NCBI GenBank assembly: GCA_900708905.1
Contig: CAADRB010000006.1
Span: 3,664,233 to 3,728,232, forward strand
Source: Hymenolepis diminuta
Taxonomy: Eukaryota; Platyhelminthes; Cestoda; Cyclophyllidea; Hymenolepididae
DNA: 64,000 nt
Direction: 5' to 3'
Shown here: positions 25,101 to 37,100 of the stretch, one piece after another
How the letters are laid out: each line of letters starts with the position of its first letter
How positions within the stretch are numbered: position 1 is the stretch's first letter
Notes under the pieces: model-generated
The model's database searches: none
What the model saw: the letters and a program-made list of their open reading frames with translations, nothing else
What the model was told of the DNA's origin: nothing
Position numbers and translations under genes: made by a program

Positions 25101-28100
25101 ATCTTATCACCAAGCATTTATCGACACATCAATCAAATTTCTAGGGATATCCAGGCAGTCACTAGAGGCAACACTACTATTTTCAAATGCATAATCACCG
25201 CGCTTTATCTCCCCAATGTCTAGCAAAACTCTCCACTCTTTATAACCACTCCAGCGGCCTAAATGTCCATATTGAAACCTACCCTGGGCCCGACCCCTAC
25301 TTCAATACCAATCTCCAGTTTCTATTAGCCAGCTCATAAACACTGGTACTCTTACTAGGTTCTGCCGCCAAAACCCCCTATAAATTTTACATTTGTAGTT
25401 CTTTTTCCAAATTCTCTGGTTTGGATCATAAAGTAACATGCATACTACATATTTTCTCTTCTTTATCTTTGAAGTTCTACATCTCGTGGCCTTCATTTTA
25501 GTCTGTTGCAAAAATTCTGTCTATGAATTCCTATGAAAACGGTTAACTTCCTGTTACTAACACCGTAAAGGGGACACTAGAATTGAAGCTAAGGGCAAAT
25601 TGTAATTTCATATTTAGCAAGTATTACATATTGATCTATATAGAGCGCAAAATCTTCAAAAACCCCCAGCTAACTTTTCCACATCGTTTAGCATACTTCA
25701 AAATTCATTTGTTTACACTATTTTGGTAGAATATAGTACGACCCAATAATTGTAGAGAAAGCTTCGAGACTATTGCTGGAAAGGAACCCAAGTTTTCGGA
25801 AAATTCCCATTCAAGGCTTTAGAAAATATTAGGCCTATTTGCAGGAGAGAAAGACAGAATAGATATTTTGCGTCTGGGTTTGGTGAGTAAGTTCTGATTA
25901 ATCTGTCATTCTAAAAACTTACGATTTTCACATAACAAAATGAAAGTTGAGGAATGATGATAAGAATAACGATAAAAACAAAGCTGAAAGGCAATCATTA
26001 TCTTTTAGTTATTTATGTTTGATTTTAGCATAAAATAGTGTTTTTTAATAGAAACCAAATCTGTTATAATCTTAAAGAAGATGGAGGTCAAACGGTTAAA
26101 AATGAATTAATGAAATTCGGCATAGCTGGTAGAATAAATTACAACAAATATGCATGAAATAAACAAAGAAAAAACATATTTTTGGTAAGATCCCTAATTA
26201 ATTTTGAATTAAAACTATTAACTTTGAACAGCATTTCAAGATTAAAATATTATTGTTTCTAAAAAAGATTGTTAACTCGGTTTCGGAAAGAGAAAATTGT
26301 TAAGAGTGTTAACACAGATGTTTTAAGTACGTATTTTGTTTAATAGCGCAAAAAAGTTCAAGTCTCACTTAAACAAAATAAATTTCTCTGCACTGCAGTA
26401 TTTTCAAAGCCCATCATTCATAGTCTCTAGAAATCTTATATTCATTCACAAGTTAAAAAAACCTTTTTAACCTTCAATTACTTCTACATATTTAGCAGTA
26501 GAAAATTTATTGATTAAAGATAACGGCTAAGGCTTCAGCCATAGAGAATTTTGGATAAGCTGTTGCCTTTCCAAAATTCTACGCACTTCAGCACAAACAA
26601 GCTCAAATTTCTAAAATCTATCTTGTCAATGATGACCTCTTTACCAGGCAACCACCCCTTTTACAGTCAAATAATTCAGCATTTTATTCCGTCACTAATT
26701 TTGAGCTCACTATATGACTTCAATCTAGATGGGTTAACTGTTAATACTCCCGTGATTAACGAGACAGCAAAACATGATACTTTCATTAAAAATATAAGCG
26801 TACTCAGACACTCTTAAATCGTCTAACTTATGTACAAATGGAACTAGTTGCTTAGCAGTTCTGTGGAGGGGGTTTTAACATCTCGTGGTTTGCTATGAAC
26901 ATCCTAAATAGCAGTAGGAAACGCAGCAGCTGAAACTTTTGATGAATAAGGAAAAATTGTAAGATAGAATGAAATTCATTACATATTTCTCATATAAATA
27001 ACATAATTTTGTGTAAAATAAAGTCGTAATTTATCAGATATGATTTTTCTAAATTTTAAGATTATTCTCTGCAAAATTCTAAATGATGAAAATTTTTAGT
27101 TGGTAATCGCGTAAACAGTAGGAGATCTACGTAACTGTTACATGGTGCTCCATATGCAATGCATTTTTCGCTGAAGCTTGGAAGCAGGATTTCGAAGGGA
27201 GACCTCTATAAGCCAAAGGGAGGCCGTAGTCATTCCACTATGCTTAAAGGAGCTTCAGAATACAATTTTCGAAAAGTCCAAAATAGAGGTGTGGCTTTAG
27301 GAAAATTTTAAATAATATCCCCTTTATCTCAGATAAAAATTGTGAACTCTTCCAAATGAGTGGAAGGCACATTAGGAGCTACTAGCCCTTGTAATATTTG
27401 AAGTTTTGATATCTTCTGATCTCTCGAGAAAATCACCAAAGTGCTTAGATATGTCTTTATTTTTATTGATGTTTAAATAATGCATAAAAGGGACAATTTC
27501 CTCAGGAATGTTTATGAACCATTATTTCTATTATACAGAGCAAACGGTTCTAGTTTCAACCCGCCAAATGTCAATCAACGCAGAACTTAAAATGACAAAA
27601 ATATATATATGTGGAATAATTGGTAAACTTCAGTCCCCGATTTAAGACTCACGAGTCCAGATCTAAGTGACAAACCGCTGGTGTGATCTCCCAGCTCCCA
27701 CAAATTTCAGAGAAGTGTAAAATGTGTGACAGAATTTGCACTCATAAAAAATATTCAACTTTAATAATTTGCTAAAGCACATTAAATAATCGTAACACAG
27801 GGAAATTCTATTGGCCCATTCAATCTGAATCAATGAAGCGCGCAAAAATTGTGTTATTTACTGTGGGATACAATTTAATTTGTATGATCATTTATAAGAA
27901 TTTATAATTATTGAACTCTATTATGTTTAAAACACCTTTACAAGTTTAATCTACTTGCTCATGGCTCCAAGAAGATGCAAATGAATAAGATTGTCATGGC
28001 CAATCAATCAGTTAAATCAAATGATCGACAAGTTCTAAATTTGGTAGATTTAAAATAATTATGAAATTCAGTGATCGAATTACATAAAGTGAGCCTCAAA

Positions 28101-31100
28101 GCATTTGAATGTTTCAAAGTAAAAATTCAAAAATGTTGACATTTGGTATCCAGATTCTATAACGTACTCATTTTTGAGTAACATTCCATTTCTTAGTGGA
28201 CTATTTTGACAAATTGAGTTTTCAGATACTTCTCCATGATTAAAATTTCTAAAAATTTTTGCATAGCTTCGAACGATAATGAAAATGTAATGAATAAATG
28301 AAAGATTCGATCAATAAGAGTTCAAACTTAAAAATCGATTTTGTGCTATTTTTTTTAAATAACTTTCTAGATGAACAAAGAGTGGAAATGGGAAGAGATT
28401 TTCAACAATATTCAGATGAATCGATATCTTAAAAGGAATATTAAAATCAAAATATATAATTTTTATCAGACAAGTTTGCTAATCAACCTTCTTGTTCAAA
28501 TTTTTTCCAATTTTGGTTGATTGAGGATGTCGTTAACTTGCGCTATATAGCCTCTGAATTATTAAAAAGTAAAGCTTATATATATATATAAGTAAAGTTT
28601 ATATAATTAAATATTAAATTTCATTTACAATTACAGTGTACCCATTAATTGCAAAAAGGACATTTCCCGACTATTTAACAGCTTATAAGTTCTATTTCAT
28701 ATTTTATGGAGTATTTAATGGTCTTAGTTTTTATTCGACGTTTGTTTTAATTATTTTAACAAATTATAGGGTTTTTACATTTGGTGCGCTTAAACTCAAT
28801 TAATAAATTATTTAAAGTGAAAAAGCTTTATACTTTCAATCATAAAAAGAGATAATTAAAACATTGAAGCATATTGATCTACCGCTTATAATACAAAAGC
28901 CTCCACTTAGAAAGAGGAGAAGACGAGCACGTCGTCGACCCCAACAAGCTGCTAATCCACAGCCTCCTCCTAGACAGAGTAGGAGCAAACCCACAGGTGG
29001 AAAGAAGGCAGCTGGACGCATGGAATCTGTGAAATAGAAAGAGAATGAAAATAAGCACGGAAAATAATTATGTGTTATATTATTCTCTTAAAAAACTGAT
29101 GTCAAAAGCTTGATCAGATCAATTGGAGATCTGATCAGTGACTGTCATTATTATTCACATTATCATTACCTTTCACAAAAAATGTTTTTTTTTTATAAAA
29201 GTATATAACTTTCCAAGTCGCTACTGACATTTCCGTTACCGAAGATGTCAGCAATAATGACTAATACATATAGTATATTGACTTTTTCAAACTTCACTGT
29301 CACCTTGAACTACTCATTACTCTCAATCCATTTAGAACCAAATCGCCAACTCTGTTCCCTTTTAAAGTAATCAGAGTTTTGCTTTTTTGGGTCTCAAATT
29401 CATTATTTGGTGCAAAATTTAATTTTTTTGTCTTAATTGAGTTGATAATAAGATTCAATAAGGTAAGGATGTCGAGATGACATGAATACTCATTCACATT
29501 AATCAACTGGTCAGTAAAATCTTAATATCTCAGACATGAACTCATTCCGTAAATATGGTTCTGACTCACAAATTTTGAATCCTGGAAAAATAGGACACAA
29601 TCACCCTCACTCGTCAATTAATTTTGGGAAACCTGATAATTCAAGAATTCATGTGAAGTAAAGTTATTTGGATTTCCTGATTTTATTTCAAACCTTTTCA
29701 TGATACCCTCCATCCTTCACCTTTTGGAACTATTGGACTAATCGTTCATTATTAGAATTGCAACGGTCTTGACGGTAAAGATGACAAGCTTCAAATATTT
29801 TCACATGTATACTTTTTACGCAAGTAAAGAGAGAGATGCACTTATCTGAAACATGAAAAATAGATTTACAAAATGCGGTACTTATCTCACTTGCGAATTT
29901 ATTTTTAAGGGAAAATAAAAACTTCGACAATTTTATTTGTTGATTTCCGTGAGAGCAATTTATGACACGATATTGGGAAAAGGGATAAATAATTTATTTC
30001 ACTCTGACGTCTCTTTTCAAATTTCGCATTTTACGGCTGATTTGGGTCCAATAAATTTTAAATAAGTTAAATACAATATGTGCAAGAATATCTACCGAGA
30101 TAATATGATTATTGAATTTTTAAAACAATATCTTTTAATGCACATACCAAGGGATACTAATCAAAGTTGTCATGGATAGTGAGTTAAGTTTTTATAAAAT
30201 AAGGGTATAATATAAAAATTTGAATACATCAATACATCGAATGATTTCAGCAGATATTATTTACTTTAATTATAATCCACACCGAGCAAACTCTTGTGTG
30301 CTTTGTTATGCTGACACCATCCTAGAACCTTACGACCTCCAGCTTCCTGGATATTAGTTAAAATATGTCTGAAATATCTAAACACCTCAAACATGATTTC
30401 GGCTTAGGAACATGAGACAAATTCTGCAATTTAAGCACAAGAGAACCAAACCTTGAAGCAAGAAGGTGAAAGCGTGGAATCTGAATCCACGTATTACATT
30501 TTGTAAGATTTTTGACGCAATGACTTTACTTTCTACTGAATTCCTCCCCTTAACATATATTGAACCACTTTACTGTTCCAAATTCGTTATTCGTTTTCAT
30601 GATGAAATGTTAACGTATATGACATAGTTAATATAGAAATAAAAGGTCATAAAATTTACATTTAATGAGTAATAATTAAAAACGCATGTATATTTTTAAT
30701 TGGTTTCGTGTTTTAGAAAAATATATTAATAAAATTAATCGAAAATTTCCATTTATAAATCACATTTTAAACATGATTTATTTCAAAGTTCTTTTCAATA
30801 TTTTTTATTCACCTTTTCACAAAATGAAAAATATTTGATTTTTTCGTTAAAATCGCAACCAGGTGTGCTGAATTTGAATGAGCTTTGCTTTTTCGATAAG
30901 CAATTCAGATCATGAATAAATCATGAACCCACCAAATCATTTGAAATGGCATTTTTCACCGACTTTTGTTCTGCACGCTCTTTTAAGAACACTAGTAATT
31001 TATTCGCCCCTGATTTAAACAAAGTTGTATTTTAAACGAAATCATCTTTACGTACTTTTGCTTGATGACTCCAAGTGTGCTATCATATTTTCAACCTTTC

Positions 31101-34100
31101 TTTAAAAAGTCCACAATAACTATTATTAATTGAAATAAACGAGCATAATTCTCTGCATCTATTGTGCCAATTTTAGAATTGTGTAACATCTTGCTATTCA
31201 GGTTTTGGTTACGCTGAAAGGCGATGAAGAGAAATTGAAAAGGTGAACTCAGATATTCTGATGATGTCAGAGTATAGACATAATTGGGTCTTTAATCATG
31301 TGACTTATCTCTATTCACACAAATCTCACGTCTATATTGACCTGCTTCTAGCGTCCCACTTGCTTAAACACGTTCCAAAAATAACACATTATATAACTTA
31401 TTTTGTTAATTAGAATCCCATTTAGGAAGCCGTTTTCAAACATATCTTGAACAGAGTAAAGATATAAGAAATAAATAAATCAATAAATATACTAATGTCA
31501 ATAATATATAATCCCGCTTGTTTCCTCTAAATGAGGTTATTACTAATTACCAACTAATAGCCCTTTAAATAAAATGAGACAAGAGTGGCAACACCGTTTA
31601 ATCTTTTGAAACTAATAAACTCAAATGTATGACATATCTTAAGATTAGGCAAATTTAAACAAAGTTGAGAAAAGTGGGATCACAAAAAGGGCAGGGAAAT
31701 GTGAACCTTTACTCCTGAGAACAGATATCTGCAATTTCCATATTGGCGCTTTTATGGCTCCAGTTTAAATGAACACAATTTTCCCATTTGCCAAAACCGT
31801 TGAAGTCTTATGAACAAGGCGGAGTCAATCATAACTTTGATCCTGTAGAAATCGTTGATTTTAGGTCTGAGATCTCCTAATTTCCCTATTCAAATTCCTT
31901 TCTTCAGTAAATTTAATATTAAAGGCAAAATCCTCCAAACTCTAATGGCTTCTCTCATACGACATTTTGATTTAATGGACTTAATAATGCTGAAGCCATT
32001 CATATGAAAAATACACATTCAACAACCTCTCTTGTTGATAAGACTTGGCCAGCTAACGTTATCGCTCACTGTACCCCGATAAGCATTGATCATGTGACCT
32101 CCAACATCTATGTCATGTCACAAAAACGGAATGCTTTTTTCTTGTCAAACTTCCATAGCCAAGAGAGGGAAGTGTTTTCTATCACACCGCTTTGACAGAG
32201 AAAGCGTACGCTGAAGCTAATTCAATGAGAATTTTGCATTCCACTACCTCTCTACTTGACCAGAAATAATCAATGCAGTGTTACACGATGTGCACCGATG
32301 AGCATCGGTCTCCTGATCTCGAAATTAGCAGACGCCAACCGATACACTTTTGTAAAACTATAAAAATTTATGATAATTAACTAAATCGCAGCTTATACCC
32401 ACATTTCCAAAATGAATTAACAATACGTTTGGAAAACAACATCATCCCATTCGATCGAACTATCAGCGTCTGTAATATTTATATTTCGTGTAGTTTAAAG
32501 TTGAAATAACTCCTAACAGTTAATGAACCTAAAAATGGGTCAACCCCAGAGTAATCGCATTTCATGCTCGAGTAGAGTTACACCTAGAAGATTTGCGAAA
32601 ACGAGTGAACACCGCTGAGCATACTTTTGATGTGATCTTCTTACAGCACTCTCTGTGTGTAGTTGTAGCAGCATAACTACACTGTGTTAAGCCGGAGGAT
32701 TTGCGCTTGATCTGGGCTTGTGATCATGGGGTGAAATTCGTCGGTTTTTAAACCAGTAAATTTGTTTGTAAATGTCTCTTTAATACTCTAAAAGTAGGAT
32801 TAAATTTTCCGTTGTAGTTCTGCTGAATTGCAAACGTCGCAGTTTATGCCTCTTCCTATTTTACTGCCCTGAAGATTGAAAGTCAAGATACGGCAAGACA
32901 AATACCCTTTTGGTAATAAAATTCCATGCGTAACGATTTTTTAAACGCAAATATATGCACATTTATTTAAAATCCCGGCCAAACGGACTTAAATAAAGAT
33001 ATATTTAAACAAAACAATAGAAATGAACTTATTTCAAGAGTAGGAAAAAATGAACTTTATAAAAAAGTTCTCAATGAAAGCGATGCATTTAAACAGGTGA
33101 CCTACTCGAATATTTTTTTGGAAATAGGGAAATTACCTTTAAAAAACAATGAGATAAATATGACTTATGATTTCGATTTTATAATCATGCTATTTATACA
33201 TAAAGGGGAGAATTTATTTGATTTTATTAATATTTTTGGAAATACTAAGAGGTTTTGATCGCTCGATAATTTAAAACAACCAAAAGACGAGTAAATTATT
33301 TACTTGTCCATTCAATGTGAACTCCAGTTCTAATACGTTTTAAAGACCTCTGTTAGTATCAATTACTTTCCTATGGACGACAAACGACGTGAATAGAACA
33401 GAATGAATGACCAAACAAGAAATTAAATTGACAAATTAACAAGCTCAGAATATCGTGGATGTGATCTCATCGCACCATCGAGCCTTCCTGGTGAGAAACA
33501 CAAATTCTGCCTCTCTCCATTAGCCAGATTTAATTAGTGTGGTTGATCATTCCGCTCACTGGATGGGAACCGACAGACATCAAAACCATGACCATTGGCA
33601 TCTTATAAAAGCCCTATCGCCACTGAACCAGCGACATATTCAGGCAAATTCAATTTACCAATTTTTGCCGGTGTGGTTAATGAGGTCTGAATCAAGGTTA
33701 ATTGACATAGATCTACTTGTATTTTATTGCTATATCGTCTTAGAATAGAGTTTTGCTAAACTATCTTCTTAATATTACTTAAGAGAGCATGGCTAATACT
33801 TTATCATAACTGTTGACCAGTCATCAGTATTAGAGAGCAATATTCCATTGATCAATGCAATTCTGATCTCTAATACAACCTCTTATTTTAATGAAATTAG
33901 TTCACGAAATTTCTCCTCTTTATTTCGAAGACCGAAAATCCTTACATGAATTGTATGTATTAGATTTATTGAAACTTGCCCTAACATACTTTCTCAAAAC
34001 ACCTAGTGGAGAGATTCTCAAATGCCCAAGATTAATTGATTCACTAGATTAGAAGAACGTTTACTTAAAAATCACATAATGCAAAATAGACGTGTTTAAA

Positions 34101-37100
34101 ATATACAAAGATGGTGGATCAAGGTCAATATACCCCCCGCCGGGGGGTATATTGACCTTGATACAAATNNNNNNNNNNNNNNNNNNNNNNNNNNNNNNNN
34201 NNNNNNNNNNNNNNNNNNNNNNNNNNNNNNNNNNNNNNNNNNNNNNNNNNNNNNNNNNNNNNNNNNNNNNNNNNNNNNNNNNNNNNNNNNNNNNNNNNNN
34301 NNNNNNNNNNNNNNNNNNNNNNNNNNNNNNNNNNNNNNNNNNNNNNNNNNNNNNNNNNNNNNNNNNNNNNNNNNNNNNNNNNNNNNNNNNNNNNNNNNNN
34401 NNNNNNNNNNNNNNNNNNNNNNNNNNNNNNNNNNNNNNNNNNNNNNNNNNNNNNNNNNNNNNNNNNNNNNNNNNNNNNNNNNNNNNNNNNNNNNNNNNNN
34501 NNNNNNNNNNNNNNNNNNNNNNNNNNNNNNNNNNNNNNNNNNNNNNNNNNNNNNNNNNNNNNNNNNNNNNNNNNNNNNNNNNNNNNNNNNNNNNNNNNNN
34601 NNNNNNNNNNNNNNNNNNNNNNNNNNNNNNNNNNNNNNNNNNNNNNNNNNNNNNNNNNNNNNNNNNNNNNNNNNNNNNNNNNNNNNNNNNNNNNNNNNNN
34701 NNNNNNNNNNNNNNNNNNNNNNNNNNNNNNNNNNNNNNNNNNNNNNNNNNNNNNNNNCGTGGGAGAGCCCCGAGAAATAAGACTTGGGCAATTACAATGG
34801 TTGATACATCAACTGCTCCAGGGATAGGATACGCTCAAGTTGTTCCCAGTCGTGACTCCAACGTACTTCTTCCGATTATTCGAAGAGTTATTCGTTCCGG
34901 GTCAGAAATACATACGGATGAATGGCCTGCATATAACGCCCTTGATCCGGCAGATGAATTTATTCACAAAAAGATAACACACAAATATCACTTTGTGGAT
35001 CCGATTACTGGAATCCATACACAAAATGTTGAGTCTTTCAACAATAAACTCAAAGCGTTTGTGAAGATGCAAAAAGGTTGCATTTTTTAGACCGGGGGGT
35101 ATATTGACCTTGATGCATATTACGGGGGGTATATTGACCTTGATGCATATTACGGGGGGTATATTGACCTTGATCCAAGATGGTTATAATACAGGAAATA
35201 TTATTTGCTTAAATTATGAAAATATTTAGCATTGCCTTATCATCTGCAGAACCATTTTGTAGAAACTGGAAGTCATTAAGCAAATAATTAGGTCTAGTAA
35301 AAAATCATAAAAATTCTATCTAATCAAGAAATTTAACAAAATATGGTTACTAGTTGTTTAAATTGCCAACCTAGATTTCCCAATTACTCTGAATGAAAGC
35401 TGTCTAAACGTTCAATTGTTTTCCATGGTCAAGTTCCATCTGGAGACTAGAAGACTCTAGGGATCACAGTTTGCTAAACTTACAACTTTATACTTTCAAA
35501 TCCTACTGCCAAATTTCAGCTATTAAGACTTTGGTTTTTGGATAAATTTGAAATAATGAAGTTCCTTATCAGTCGTACTGAATCTGATTTGAAAAATAGC
35601 AGGTTATTGAATTCGGCCAGAACCTAACTTAGATGACTTTGTAATGAGCACGTACATGCCGGTCCAAAAACACCGAAAGTTTCATCCATTTGAATTTATT
35701 TATTCACAAATTTTCTCAGTTTGGCTTGTGTGTTTAACTCCGCTTGTTTAAAGAATAATTTAATGAATCTAATTTTATTTTCATGTCCTCATAATTATTG
35801 ATTATTACAAGTTAAGACTGGCTAATCGTTTGACACTAAATGAACAGCAAGAGAGGTTACTAACTCGAATTCCTTCTGTATGTTTATTCGAGCCGAGGGA
35901 TTTCGCCATCCGAGAGAAATCAAGACGTTTTCACTTTGTTCGCAAAATATGCCTTCATATCGATCGCAATTCATAATTATGGCTCAGTTCATCTCTCTGC
36001 TTTTAACACCAAATTTTTCAATTGTTGGTACAGAAACTTATTCCCATCTCCTTCAATTTTAATTTTTTCTGCTTTTTCACTCATTTTTTGCCGTTATGTA
36101 AATATACCTGTAGTCAACACTCAAAACCCCGAAATTAATCTTCATCTTTTAAGAGATTTTACCGAACGATAGCAGATTCGCATTCTAATAAATATATATG
36201 TTGAGTAACCTTAACAACCACTAGCAATGACTTAGCACGATCTATATGAAATGGTCATATGAGAATTTAACAAAAGATGTCTATTTCACTTTCCTTTACT
36301 TGGAAATTAGGATTGAGACTTTATCAAACATTCATCTATGGTCGAGACAGTAGACTATAAACCTATCCAAATATGGCGACCATTATCCTATTGGTAAAGC
36401 TTTATTTCCTGTTTAAAAGGTTTTCAATGATTTTAAAACTCAGAATTAGATGAAATAAATACCAAACTCTTAAATTTTTAATGATTTTATACGATCAATT
36501 TAGTTGCCAAAAGTATAAATTACAAGTGAAATGCATTCATATTTGTCCCCAATTTAATTACACTTTGCAAGATATTTAAATTTATGAGGCGTTCTATTTT
36601 AGATCACTTCAAATTAAATAAAATGTTATATCATGAAAAGAGGGTGTCATTTTGTTTTGGTCACGCCAATATCTACGCAATTCAACTTCCCCGGGAATAA
36701 TTGCAAATCCTGTTGGTAATTAGTATATTTGATTGGCCGTTTTTTCTTTCCGCGTACGTTTAAAATGTGTACTGATGAATAAAAAACGGAGTTGAGGTAA
36801 GAGACTGTAAAAATATTAATTGAATCTATTTAAGTAGTATATACAGTTAAATTCATATAAGAATGCTAGTATATACTAAAAAACGACTCTGTGCCTTAAA
36901 GATAACAGTGACATTATCAACACCAACTATTAAACTTGGCCAATTCAGAGCGTAAGCTTTCTTCTCCGGTCAGATAAATTTGAGTTGAATGAGATTATGA
37001 AAATAAAATAAATGCAGATTATTACCTCTAAAAGTCAACATATACTTCTCTTTTTACTCACTTATTTTGAGGATTAACCTCCATCCAAACTCTCTTGAAA

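Larger units (their letters stand above)
34116..35176 (+). mobile_element. Merlin-type DNA transposon inserted in TARP intron 2
   Basis: The element is bounded by perfect 23-bp terminal inverted repeats (34116-34138 and 35154-35176) that start GGATCAAGGTCAATATAC. It is flanked by identical 8-bp target duplications. It encodes the C-terminal part of an IS1016/ISXO2-type DDE transposase on the plus strand, antisense to the host gene. About 56 percent of the assembled length is a 589-base gap, so the true length is unknown. The perfect TIRs, perfect duplication and open reading frame suggest a fairly recent insertion. Confidence 0.9.

Noticed and set aside
34092..35090. A 332-codon plus-strand ORF starting before the transposon and running through the gap
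   Set aside because: It exists only because N is read as open, and its start lies outside the element. Only the part after 34757 is supported as transposase.
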